From Lutispora thermophila DSM 19022 (GTDB lineage: Bacteria; Bacillota; Clostridia; Lutisporales; Lutisporaceae), in assembly GCF_900142105.1 (NCBI RefSeq), contig NZ_FQZS01000011.1, positions 56,504 to 120,503 on the forward strand: DNA of 64,000 nucleotides, written 5' to 3'. The translations under genes and the position numbers were made by a program. A model generated the notes under the pieces. That model was given only the letters and a program-made list of their open reading frames with translations, did not search any database and was not told the origin of the DNA. Below are positions 9,917 to 17,612 of this stretch, piece after piece. The first letter of the stretch is position 1. Each line of letters starts with the position of its first letter.

Positions 9917-9945
9917 GCAGGAAATGTTTTTACTCTGTCGAATAA
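9917..9945 (+). promoter_or_regulatory. Sigma-H promoter of spo0A with overlapping 0A box
   Basis: GCAGGAAAT at 9917-9925 matches the Bacillus sigma-H -35 consensus RnAGGAwWW, and GTCGAATAA at 9937-9945 matches the -10 consensus RnnGAATww, with an 11-base spacer. TGTCGAA at 9936-9942 also fits the core of the Spo0A-binding 0A box. The predicted transcript would start about 20-25 bases before the spo0A ATG. Confidence 0.75.
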
Positions 9946-9976
9946 CTAATTAAACTACTAAAAAGGAGGAAAGTAA

Positions 9977-10786
9977 ATGGACTTTAGCAAAATTAAAATA
10001 CTAATTGCTGATGATAACAAAGATTTTTGCAGTATTTTAAGTGAATATTTAGAATTGCAAGATGACTTTGAAGTCGTTGGTACAGCTAAAGATGGTATAG
10101 AGGCGCTTGATCTAATAACATCTAAACAGCCAGATGTTGTAATATTAGATATTATAATGCCCCATCTTGATGGATTAGGTGTATTAGAAAAATTAAACAA
10201 CATGAAATTAGAAAAAATACCTAAAATAATAATTCTTTCTGCTGTAGGTCAAGACAAAATAACACAAAAATCACTGGCATTAGGTGCAGAGTATTATGTA
10301 GTTAAGCCTTTTGACATGGATATATTCGCTAGAAGAATAAGAGAGTCCATGGGCTTAATATCCTCTAGTCCAGATAAAAAGGTATTGTTGCAATCATCAT
10401 CCGTAATTAATACATCTTCTAATTCACCAGGTCAAGATTTAGAATCTGCAATAACAAGTATTATCCATGAAATTGGAGTTCCTGCTCATATAAAAGGTTA
10501 CATATATTTAAGAGAAGCAATAACAATGGTTGTAAATAATATTGAATTGCTAAGTGCAGTCACTAAAGAATTATATCCATCAATCGCCAGAAAATATAAT
10601 ACTACTTCAAGTAGAGTTGAAAGAGCTATAAGACATGCAATAGAAGTAGCTTGGGGAAGAGGTAGAATAGATGTGATAAATAACCTCTTTGGCTATACTA
10701 TACATAACGATAAAGGTAAACCCACTAATTCAGAGTTTATTGCAATGGTAGCTGACAAGTTAAGATTAGAAATGAAAATTGGTTGA
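9977..10786 (+). CDS. spo0A: Sporulation transcription factor Spo0A
   Basis: Master response regulator of sporulation. It is 269 residues. The receiver domain has acidic residues D12 and D13, the phosphoacceptor D58 in [14 protein letters not shown], and the switch lysine in VVKPFDMD. The C-terminal DNA-binding domain includes the nearly invariant [18 protein letters not shown] helix. The ATG follows AAGGAGGA with 8-base spacing. It is monocistronic, with its own promoter upstream and a terminator downstream. In clostridia Spo0A is usually phosphorylated directly by orphan kinases; none lies in this window. Confidence 0.99.
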   Translation: MDFSKIKILIADDNKDFCSILSEYLELQDDFEVVGTAKDGIEALDLITSKQPDVVILDIIMPHLDGLGVLEKLNNMKLEKIPKIIILSAVGQDKITQKSLALGAEYYVVKPFDMDIFARRIRESMGLISSSPDKKVLLQSSSVINTSSNSPGQDLESAITSIIHEIGVPAHIKGYIYLREAITMVVNNIELLSAVTKELYPSIARKYNTTSSRVERAIRHAIEVAWGRGRIDVINNLFGYTIHNDKGKPTNSEFIAMVADKLRLEMKIG

Positions 10787-10816
10787 TTTCTAACATATAC
10801 CCTTCGTAACATATAT

Positions 10817-10866
10817 AAAGAAAGCTTCCTTATTATGTATTGCATCATTGGAAGCCTTTCTTTTTT
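10817..10866 (+). terminator. Intrinsic terminator after spo0A
   Basis: AAAGAAAGCTTCC pairs with GGAAGCCTTTCT (one bulged C) across a 20-base loop and is followed by six T. It belongs to a set of AAGCTTCC/GGAAGCTT hairpins found several times in the window. It could also work for the convergent minus-strand gene at 10937-11065. Confidence 0.75.
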
Positions 10867-10936
10867 CATTTTATCACTCTGAGCTATTATTGTATTTATT
10901 TATAACAATAATAGTTAAATCCATTATTAGATCCAT

Positions 10937-11065
10937 TTATACATTTTCTCTGGTCAGGTATTCTTTTAATGAAGCATTTTTTTTAGCAATATCATTAAGT
11001 ATATATATAAGATCTGAAAATTTACCTATAAAGTAAAAACTTTTATTAGTAAAAATTTTAATCAT
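10937..11065 (-). CDS. mciZ: MciZ-like small protein (candidate FtsZ inhibitor)
   Basis: A 42-residue protein on the minus strand. It has a strong Shine-Dalgarno (GAGGAGGT at 11075-11082), 9 bases before the ATG at 11065. It can be laid on Bacillus subtilis MciZ, the 40-residue mother-cell inhibitor of Z-ring formation, as I remember that sequence, without gaps: both have K8, a hydrophobic strand, Gly14-Lys15, an acidic residue at 18, Leu23, an acidic residue at 25, a basic residue at 28, and Lys34-acidic-aromatic-aliphatic at 34-37. In Bacillus, mciZ also lies beside nudF upstream of spoIIM and xerD, as here. Upstream, CATATAAT at 11098-11105 resembles a sigma-E -10. Similarity is by eye over a very short protein, so the name is tentative. 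Confidence 0.6.
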   Translation of the reverse strand: MIKIFTNKSFYFIGKFSDLIYILNDIAKKNASLKEYLTRENV

Positions 11066-11097
11066 ATATTATATACCTCCTCAATTAATGTTAAAAT

Positions 11098-11125
11098 ATT
11101 ATATGTCATCAATCTAAAATAATTC
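11098..11125 (-). promoter_or_regulatory. Possible sigma-E-type promoter of the mciZ-like gene
   Basis: Read on the minus strand, GAATTAT (11119-11125) is followed after 13 bases by CATATAAT (11098-11105). The -10 matches the sigma-E form CATACAnT at most positions and the -35 matches KMATATT at five of seven. TATAAT inside it could also serve sigma-A. The start codon lies 33 bases downstream. Confidence 0.35.
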
Positions 11126-11141
11126 CTAATGGAGGTGTAAA

Positions 11142-11669
11142 ATGAATACATATGAAAAAACTATTAAAAACAAGAACATATACACTGGAAAAGTAGTTAC
11201 GTTAGATATTGAAACTGTAATTTTACCAAATGATAAGATTGCTGAAAGAGAAATAGTGAGACACCCCGGAGCTGTAGCAATCTTACCAATTGATAACTCA
11301 GGAAATATATATTTCGTAAAGCAATACAGGAAAGCTATAGATAGTGAACTTATAGAAATTCCTGCTGGCAAACTGGAAGCAGGAGAAGAACCAATAGAAT
11401 GCGCATTAAGAGAACTTCAAGAAGAAGTTGGATATACATCAAATAAACTTACATATATTACTAGAATATTCACTTCACCTGGGTTTGCTGATGAGAAAAT
11501 ATATATTTTTAAAGCAGAAGATCTTAGAAAGAGCAAACTCAATAAAGATGACGATGAGTTTATCAATATATATAAATATAAGGTTGATGAGGCCTTTGAA
11601 ATGATAAAAAATGGTGAAATAACTGATGCAAAAACTATAATAGCCATGTTAACCATCTTTAAACTATAA
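11142..11669 (+). CDS. nudF: NUDIX hydrolase, ADP-ribose pyrophosphatase
   Basis: Hydrolyses ADP-ribose and related sugar nucleotides. It is 175 residues. The full Nudix box is visible from GKLEAGEEPIECALRELQEE to VGY, with the REL-EE metal-binding glutamates. VRHPGAVAILPID at the N-terminus and FTSPGFADEKIYIF after the box are typical of the ADPRase subfamily. The ATG follows TGGAGGTG. It is followed by spoIIM, the order known in Bacillus, where yqkG is nudF. Confidence 0.92.
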   Translation: MNTYEKTIKNKNIYTGKVVTLDIETVILPNDKIAEREIVRHPGAVAILPIDNSGNIYFVKQYRKAIDSELIEIPAGKLEAGEEPIECALRELQEEVGYTSNKLTYITRIFTSPGFADEKIYIFKAEDLRKSKLNKDDDEFINIYKYKVDEAFEMIKNGEITDAKTIIAMLTIFKL

Positions 11670-11739
11670 AGAATATTATCTATACCTCAGGCATATATTT
11701 TAATGAAATGTGGACAAATGTCTGAGGAGGATGGTAGAT

Positions 11740-12372
11740 ATGTTCAGCAGATTAAATTATTCAATCCTTAAAAACATACGAGAAAACAGATTATTCTACT
11801 TAGGTTTCATAATTGTGTTTTCATTGGGGATAAGCTTTGGAGCATATTGGGTAAATAATCTTACTTTAGAATCGAAAGATCTGCTGATTAAATATCTAAA
11901 TGGGTTCTTTGCTCTTATACCCGCTAATACATTAAGTAGTTTTAGTATTTTGAAAGCTTCATTAGCAAATAATATGTTATCTATTATATTACTATTAGTA
12001 TTTGGTCTTACATACTTAGGTATTGCTTTCTCACCCCTTTATGCTATATTTAAAGGTTTCTGCTTTGGATTTTCCATAGCGTTCTTAGTAAGAGGTTTCG
12101 GTAAAAAAGGATTGATTTTTTCCATCGCTTCTTTATTGCCTCATTGTATAATTTCGATTCCTGGCACAATATTCTTATGCACAATTTCACTTCAATATAG
12201 CCTATACATACTAAAGTCAAGAAGTGAAATAAGATATGAGAAAAAAAGCCAAAACTTAATCAATTATCTATTTTTGTTTATGCTAGGATCAATGATGATA
12301 ATATTATCAATTGTAATAGAGTCATACATAACTCCTGTTTTTATTAGAGGAATTTCCTCTTTTTTAATATAA
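11740..12372 (+). CDS. spoIIM: Stage II sporulation protein M
   Basis: Polytopic membrane protein of the SpoIID-SpoIIM-SpoIIP engulfment complex that remodels septal peptidoglycan. From the ATG at 11740 it is 210 residues, close to Bacillus SpoIIM. The start is chosen because GAGGAGG at 11724-11730 lies 9 bases before it. Longer frames opening at GTG 11710 or ATG 11731 run through the Shine-Dalgarno site. About five hydrophobic helices are visible, with the charged N-terminus FSRLNYSILKNIRENR and a central block FSPLYAIFKGFCFGFSIAF typical of the family. Confidence 0.9.
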   Translation: MFSRLNYSILKNIRENRLFYLGFIIVFSLGISFGAYWVNNLTLESKDLLIKYLNGFFALIPANTLSSFSILKASLANNMLSIILLLVFGLTYLGIAFSPLYAIFKGFCFGFSIAFLVRGFGKKGLIFSIASLLPHCIISIPGTIFLCTISLQYSLYILKSRSEIRYEKKSQNLINYLFLFMLGSMMIILSIVIESYITPVFIRGISSFLI

Positions 12373-12469
12373 AATTGTGTTTGTAGTGTAGTAAATTTTG
12401 CATACTATGGAGGATTTTTTTGTTTTATGTTGAATATGTAAAAAGATAATTAAAAAAGGGGATAAAGCT

Positions 12470-13351
12470 ATGACATATATGGAAACCTTTTCTGATTATT
12501 TAAGTAATGAAAAAAAGCTTAGTCAGAATACATTAGAATCATATATTAGAGATGTAAAAATGTTTTGCTCATATTTAGAAAATCGTAAGCAACCTATTAA
12601 TAGTGTTACAAAAACAATAATAATATCATATCTTATATTTTTACAAAAAGAAGGGAAGACTACATCTACAATATCAAGACATTTAGCTTCTTTAAGATGT
12701 TTTTTCAATTTTTTGGTTAACAATAGGTTTATTGATAATAATCCTACACTAGAGCTGGAATCCCCTAAGGTTGAGAAAAAATTACCTTCTGTACTGACTA
12801 AGAAAGAAGTTGAAAAGTTGCTAGAGCAACCCGATCCTTCAGATGTTAAAGGTGTAAGAGATAAAGCCATGTTAGAGTTATTATATGCAACTGGCATTAG
12901 AGTTACAGAATTAATTTCATTGAATGTGGAAGATATAGATCTGGATAATGGCCTTTTGGTTTGCAATGGAGTAAATGGTAAAAATAGAACAATTCCAGTA
13001 GGTACATATTGTCTAAAGTATATAAAGCTTTACCTAAATGAGTATCGAGCTGAGTTAAATCCTAGAGAAGATGAAAAAGCTCTTTTTCTCAACTTGCATG
13101 GTGGAAGAATGACAAGGCAGGGCTTTTGGAAAATAGTAAAACACTATACACAAAAAGCAAACATATGCAAATCAATTACGCCCCATACATTAAGACACTC
13201 TTTTGCTGTACATTTAATAGAAAACGGTGCAGATTTGCAATCATTACAAGAAATGTTAGGACATTCAGATATATCTACTACTCAAATATATAGCAAAATC
13301 AACAATACTAGAATAAGAGAAGTCTATAACAGGACACATCCAAGGGCTTAA
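12470..13351 (+). CDS. xerD: Site-specific tyrosine recombinase XerD
   Basis: Recombinase that with XerC resolves chromosome dimers at dif. It is 293 residues, starting at an ATG after AAGGGG. The SAM-like N-terminal domain (FSDYLSNEKKLSQNTLESY) precedes the catalytic domain with Arg in YATGIRVTELISL, Lys in GKNRTIPV, HTLRHSFAVHLIENGADL, the second His in MLGHSDISTTQIY and Tyr in QIYSK. It is followed by deoB and a purine phosphorylase, as ripX is in Bacillus. A second tyrosine recombinase lies at 57458-58414. Confidence 0.93.
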   Translation: MTYMETFSDYLSNEKKLSQNTLESYIRDVKMFCSYLENRKQPINSVTKTIIISYLIFLQKEGKTTSTISRHLASLRCFFNFLVNNRFIDNNPTLELESPKVEKKLPSVLTKKEVEKLLEQPDPSDVKGVRDKAMLELLYATGIRVTELISLNVEDIDLDNGLLVCNGVNGKNRTIPVGTYCLKYIKLYLNEYRAELNPREDEKALFLNLHGGRMTRQGFWKIVKHYTQKANICKSITPHTLRHSFAVHLIENGADLQSLQEMLGHSDISTTQIYSKINNTRIREVYNRTHPRA

Positions 13352-13365
13352 AGCCCTTTAGTTTT
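13342..13365 (+). terminator. Weak hairpin after xerD
   Basis: AAGGGCTT and AAGCCCTT form a tight stem over the xerD stop codon followed by TTAGTTTTTA. The loop is nearly absent and the T-run broken, so it is at most a partial terminator before deoB. Confidence 0.35.
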
Positions 13366-13388
13366 TATTATAGCTGGGAGGAATAATA

Positions 13389-14567
13389 TTGATAAACAGA
13401 GTAGTTTTGATAGTGTTGGACAGTCTAGGCATTGGATATTTACCAGACGCTTATAAATATGGCGATGAAGGTAGTGATACTCTAGGCAATATAGCAAAAT
13501 ATCATAGTAATTTTCGCATCGATAACTTGGTAGAATTAGGCATAGGAAATATAGATGGCATAAGTAAATATGTAAAAAAATCAAGTAATCCAAAAGGTGC
13601 ATATGGAAGAGCTGAAGAAGCTTCCTATGGCAAGGATACAACAACTGGACATTGGGAAATAGCTGGTTTGAAGTTAACAGAACCTTTCCCAACATTTCCT
13701 AATGCTTTTCCTGATGAACTCATAAAAAAAATAGAAGATGCCATTGATGTAAAAACTATTGGTAATGAAGTTGCTTCAGGCACTGAGATCATAAATAGAC
13801 TTGGTGATCTACATGTAAAAACAGGAAAACCTATTATATATACGTCTGCGGATAGTGTGTTGCAGATAGCAGCACATGAAGACGTCATAAAATTGGAAAA
13901 GCTTTATGAAATATGCGGTATCGTAAGGGATATAATGAAAGGTCCTTATGGAGTTGGCAGAATTATAGCCAGGCCATTTGTAGGTAAATCAGGAGAATAT
14001 AAACGTACACCTAATAGAAAAGATTTTTCTTTAAAACCAATAGGGAAAACAATGCTTGACTATATAAAAGAATGTAATATGGATGTAATAGCAGTTGGTA
14101 AAATAGAAAATATTTTTGCTTCTCAAGGAATAACTCATTCTGCCCATACAGAAAGTAATTTGGATGGCATAAACAAGACCATACAATTCATAAATGAGAA
14201 TAACAAAGGTTTAATATTTACTAATCTAGTTGATTTCGATATGCTATATGGCCATAGAAATGATGTTGAAGGATATGGTGATGCCATTATGGAGTTTGAT
14301 AGAATGTTACCAAATATAATTAGTACTTTAAAGGATGAAGATATATTAATAATAACTGCAGATCATGGTTGCGATCCATCTACTCCAAGTACAGATCACT
14401 CAAGAGAGTATGTGCCTATTCTTATCTATGGCAGAAACATCAAAAACAACGTAAATATTGGAACAAGAAATTGTTTTTGCGATTTAGGGGCAACAATACT
14501 AGATATATTAAATATAAAAGGCAATATTGAAGGTCTATCTTTCAAATCCTTAATAATAAAGGAGTGA
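13389..14567 (+). CDS. deoB: Phosphopentomutase
   Basis: Interconverts ribose (or deoxyribose) 1-phosphate and 5-phosphate, feeding nucleoside sugars into the pentose pathway or glycolysis. It is 392 residues of the alkaline-phosphatase superfamily. The N-terminus VVLIVLDSLGIGYLPDA carries the metal-binding Asp; GKDTTTGHWEIAG holds the phospho-accepting Thr; LVDFDMLYGHRND and TADHGCDPSTPSTDHSREYVP carry the remaining metal ligands. The start is TTG at 13389 after GGGAGG. It heads a nucleoside-salvage operon with the next three genes. Confidence 0.97.
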   Translation: MINRVVLIVLDSLGIGYLPDAYKYGDEGSDTLGNIAKYHSNFRIDNLVELGIGNIDGISKYVKKSSNPKGAYGRAEEASYGKDTTTGHWEIAGLKLTEPFPTFPNAFPDELIKKIEDAIDVKTIGNEVASGTEIINRLGDLHVKTGKPIIYTSADSVLQIAAHEDVIKLEKLYEICGIVRDIMKGPYGVGRIIARPFVGKSGEYKRTPNRKDFSLKPIGKTMLDYIKECNMDVIAVGKIENIFASQGITHSAHTESNLDGINKTIQFINENNKGLIFTNLVDFDMLYGHRNDVEGYGDAIMEFDRMLPNIISTLKDEDILIITADHGCDPSTPSTDHSREYVPILIYGRNIKNNVNIGTRNCFCDLGATILDILNIKGNIEGLSFKSLIIKE

Positions 14568-14570
14568 CAT

Positions 14571-15392
14571 ATGATGGAATTAGATAAAAAGATTTTAGAA
14601 GCTAAAAAATATATAGAAAACTATTTAGATGAAAAACCTGATATCTGTCTTATTTTAGGTTCCGGATTAGGTGTGTTAGGTGAAAAGGCAGAAAATCAAA
14701 AAATTGTTGATTATAGCAACATTCCCCATTTCCCTGTTTCTACCATAGAAGGACATAAGAGCAGATTTGTTTTTGGTCGAATAAATAATATAAAAGTAGC
14801 AATTATGCAAGGAAGATTCCATTTTTATGAAGGATATAGCATGAAAGAAACTGCTTTTCCAGTATGGGTTATGAAATCACTAGGAGTAAATAAGCTAATT
14901 GTAACCAACGCAGCTGGAGGAATAAACACAAGCTATAGACCGGGAGATCTGATGTTGATTAAAGACCATATTAATTTTATGTTCACTAATCCACTTATTG
15001 GCCCTAATCTAAACAGCATAGGAACAAGATTTCCTGATATGTCAAATGCATATTCATATCGAATGAGGGAAATAGTTAAAAATGTTTCTGATAAATTAAA
15101 CATACCCATTAAAGAAGGAGTCTATGCATCTATGACTGGTCCTTCCTATGAAACACCTGCTGAAATAAGAATGCTTAGGATTTTGGGAGCGGATGCAGTT
15201 GGAATGTCGACTGTACCAGAAGTAATTGCAGCTAATCATGCAGAGATGGAAGTAATAGGCATATCGTGCATTACTAATATGGCAGCTGGTGTATTGGATA
15301 AACCTTTAAATCACCAAGAAGTTATAAAAACAGCCGAAGAAGTAAAAGAAAAATTTATTAAACTGGTAACAGGGATAATAAGTGAAATATAG
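14571..15392 (+). CDS. punA: Purine nucleoside phosphorylase I
   Basis: Phosphorolyses purine nucleosides to free base and ribose 1-phosphate. It is a trimeric-type PNP of 273 residues with LILGSGLGVLG (phosphate loop), MQGRFHFYEGYS, VTNAAGGIN, GPSYETPAE (base-binding Glu) and GMSTVPEVIAANH. N236 in ISCITNMAAG matches the Asn that gives trimeric PNPs preference for 6-oxopurines (inosine, guanosine). Either of two adjacent ATG codons (14571, 14574) may be the start; AAGGAGTG lies upstream. It is directly followed by a diverged paralog. Confidence 0.95.
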   Translation: MMELDKKILEAKKYIENYLDEKPDICLILGSGLGVLGEKAENQKIVDYSNIPHFPVSTIEGHKSRFVFGRINNIKVAIMQGRFHFYEGYSMKETAFPVWVMKSLGVNKLIVTNAAGGINTSYRPGDLMLIKDHINFMFTNPLIGPNLNSIGTRFPDMSNAYSYRMREIVKNVSDKLNIPIKEGVYASMTGPSYETPAEIRMLRILGADAVGMSTVPEVIAANHAEMEVIGISCITNMAAGVLDKPLNHQEVIKTAEEVKEKFIKLVTGIISEI

Positions 15393-15403
15393 GAGGAGTT
15401 TTA

Positions 15404-16240
15404 ATGAGTTATATAAATAGAATAGAAAGAGCTTATGAATATATAAATAATCTTATCCCATGTAAGCCTGATATAGGTATCGTGCTTGGAAGTGGATTAG
15501 GTACTTTAGCTGATTATATCGAAAACAGAGTAATTATAGACTACAACAATATACCTGACTTTCCAATATCAACCGTAGAAGGACATGAAGGTCGATTCAT
15601 ATTTGGTGATCTTGAAGGAAAGAAAGTACTGGCAATGCAAGGCCGCTTTCATTATTATGAGGGATACAGCATGAAAGATATAACTTTGCCTATCAGAATT
15701 ATGAAAAAGTTGGGCATAGGCATTCTGATTCTTAGCAATGCATGTGGAGCCCTCAATAAATCATTTAAGCCAGGAGATCTTATGATAATTAAAGATCATA
15801 TTAATCTATTGGGAGATAATCCTCTAATAGGAGAAAATCTTTCAGAGTTTGGACCTAGATTCCCTGATATGTCTCAGACATACGATGCTAACTTAATCAA
15901 AGTATGTAAAAGTGCAGCTGAAAAGTTGGGTATTACACTACAAGAAGGTGTTTATACTGCAGTAAGCGGACCTAACTATGAAACAAAAGCAGAACTCAAT
16001 ATGTTGATTGTTATTGGTTCAGATGCTGTAGGAATGTCAACAGTACCTGAAGCTATTGTAGCAAAACATTGTAACATGAAAATACTAGGTCTTTCTTGCA
16101 TAACTGACATGGCTTTGCCTGATGAACTAGTCCCTCTTACCCATGAAGAAGTTGTAAGAGTGGCAGAATTAGCAAAACCTCGTTTTGTTAGCTTGGTAAA
16201 GGAATTCATCAAAGAGGTGACACCTAGTGAGAGCCTATGA
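15404..16240 (+). CDS. Second purine nucleoside phosphorylase, altered base-specificity residue
   Basis: Paralog of the preceding PNP, 278 residues, with the same landmarks: VLGSGLGTLADY, MQGRFHYYEGYSMKD, SNACGALN, GPNYETKAE and GMSTVPEAIVAKH. The position that is Asn in the first copy is Asp (D235) in LSCITDMALPDE. In human PNP the Asn-to-Asp change at the equivalent residue, N243, lets the enzyme accept adenosine, and the adenine-specific relative MTAP also has Asp there. This copy may therefore handle 6-aminopurines; that is inference. It starts 12 bases after the first copy, and its end overlaps the next start, so all are one operon. Confidence 0.9.
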   Translation: MSYINRIERAYEYINNLIPCKPDIGIVLGSGLGTLADYIENRVIIDYNNIPDFPISTVEGHEGRFIFGDLEGKKVLAMQGRFHYYEGYSMKDITLPIRIMKKLGIGILILSNACGALNKSFKPGDLMIIKDHINLLGDNPLIGENLSEFGPRFPDMSQTYDANLIKVCKSAAEKLGITLQEGVYTAVSGPNYETKAELNMLIVIGSDAVGMSTVPEAIVAKHCNMKILGLSCITDMALPDELVPLTHEEVVRVAELAKPRFVSLVKEFIKEVTPSESL

Positions 16241-17528
16241 TATTATTCTAAAAAAGAGAAATGGTCATGAGCTAACTGAAGAAGAAATTAATTTCTTCAT
16301 AAAAGGTATAATGGACGGAAGCATTCCTGATTATCAAGCCTCAGCTTTATTGATGGCCATATATTTTAGAGGATTGAGCAAAAAAGAAACAGCACAGTTA
16401 ACAATGTCTATGGTCAACTCGGGAGATGTTTTGGATTTATCCTCCATTGACGGTATAAAGGTTGATAAACATTCGACTGGAGGTGTTGGAGATAAAATCA
16501 GCCTTATTGTTATACCTTTAGTAGCTTCTGCAGGGGTTCCTGTAGCAAAAATATCAGGAAGAGGTCTAGGTCATACAGGTGGTACCATAGACAAACTTGA
16601 ATCCATATCAGGTTTTAGTACTGATTTAAGCAAAGAAACCTTTTTCAACAATGTAAATACATATAAAATGGCCATAGCAGGCCAGACCGCAAATCTAACC
16701 CCTGCGGATAAGAAGTTATATGCTCTCAGAGATGTTACTGCAACAGTGGACAGCATACCTTTGATAGCTAGTTCTATAATGAGCAAAAAAATAGCTTCCG
16801 GAGCAGATTGCATAGTATTAGATGTAAAAGTAGGTTCAGGAGCATTTATGAAAAACATGGATGAAGCTATACAACTAGCTGAGACTATGGTAAAAATAGG
16901 TAAAGCATTAAATAAAAAAACCATCGCAATTGTTTCTGATATGGATCAACCACTGGGCCATGAGGTCGGAAATGCAAATGAAGTTAAAGAAGCGATAGAT
17001 GTGCTAAAAGGTAATGGATCAGAAGATGAAACATGTGTTGCATTAACAATTGCTTCTTACATGACAGTATTAGGTGGAGCTTTCGATACATTCGATAAGG
17101 CATATACATATTTGGAAAAAGTCATATGTTCTGGTGAAGCAATTGATAATTTCAAAAAACTAATTTCCATACAAGGAGGAGACCCGAAAGTCGTAGACAA
17201 TCCTCATATGTTGCCACAGGCAAAAAATCATATTGAAATTAAGTCAGATATGGATGGCTATATTAATTCAATAAACGCAGAAAATATTGGAGTAGCAGCA
17301 ATGCTTCTGGGAGCAGGAAGAAGAAGGAAAAATGATCCTATAGATCATGCAGCAGGCATTACTTTGGTTAAAAAAGTAGGACAGCAAGTAAAAAAAGGCG
17401 ATACAATTTGCATATTGCATACAAATATGAATAATTGGAATGATGCATATCATACTGCTAAAAATTCTTTTAAGATTGGGGATTATCAAGTAAAACAAAC
17501 AAATTATATACATAAAATAATACAATAG
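16227..17528 (+). CDS. pdp: Pyrimidine-nucleoside phosphorylase
   Basis: Splits uridine, deoxyuridine and thymidine with phosphate; 433 residues of the thymidine/pyrimidine-nucleoside phosphorylase family. KHSTGGVGDKISLIVIPLVA is the phosphate- and sugar-binding block; GRGLGHTGGTIDKLESI, KLYALRDVTATVDSIPLIA and GSGAFMKN are standard. The GTG start at 16227 lies inside the end of the second PNP gene, after AGAGGTG, implying translational coupling. With deoB and the two PNPs it completes a route from nucleosides to bases plus pentose 5-phosphate. Confidence 0.96.
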   Translation: MRAYDIILKKRNGHELTEEEINFFIKGIMDGSIPDYQASALLMAIYFRGLSKKETAQLTMSMVNSGDVLDLSSIDGIKVDKHSTGGVGDKISLIVIPLVASAGVPVAKISGRGLGHTGGTIDKLESISGFSTDLSKETFFNNVNTYKMAIAGQTANLTPADKKLYALRDVTATVDSIPLIASSIMSKKIASGADCIVLDVKVGSGAFMKNMDEAIQLAETMVKIGKALNKKTIAIVSDMDQPLGHEVGNANEVKEAIDVLKGNGSEDETCVALTIASYMTVLGGAFDTFDKAYTYLEKVICSGEAIDNFKKLISIQGGDPKVVDNPHMLPQAKNHIEIKSDMDGYINSINAENIGVAAMLLGAGRRRKNDPIDHAAGITLVKKVGQQVKKGDTICILHTNMNNWNDAYHTAKNSFKIGDYQVKQTNYIHKIIQ

Positions 17529-17555
17529 TTAATTGTATTTCACATTATACATTGC

Positions 17556-17585
17556 GAATAACAATCCTCCTATAGGGAAATATAA
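17556..17585 (+). promoter_or_regulatory. Candidate forespore (sigma-F/G) promoter of dacF
   Basis: GAATA at 17556-17560 fits the sigma-G -35 form GHATR, and GGAAATATAA at 17576-17585 resembles the sigma-F -10 form GGnrAnA, with a 15-base spacer. In Bacillus dacF is transcribed by sigma-F and sigma-G. The predicted start near 17592 lies between the two arms of the hairpin at 17563-17608. Confidence 0.4.
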
Positions 17586-17608
17586 GATTAAAAGACTATA
17601 GGAGGATT
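17563..17608 (+). promoter_or_regulatory. Hairpin sequestering the dacF ribosome-binding site
   Basis: AATCCTCCTATAG (17563-17575) and CTATAGGAGGATT (17596-17608) are perfect 13-base complements across a 20-base loop. The right arm contains AGGAGG, the Shine-Dalgarno of dacF, with the ATG at 17613. Transcripts reading through from pdp would hide the site; transcripts starting inside the loop would not. Confidence 0.7.
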
Positions 17609-17612
17609 TGTT

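Noticed and set aside
10848..11036. Plus-strand frame of 62 codons after spo0A
   Set aside because: It starts inside the spo0A terminator, has no RBS, and is antisense to the mciZ-like gene, whose strand has a clear RBS.
12523..12966. Minus-strand frame of 147 codons inside xerD
   Set aside because: Antisense shadow of a well-conserved recombinase; Ser/Leu-rich composition typical of shadows.
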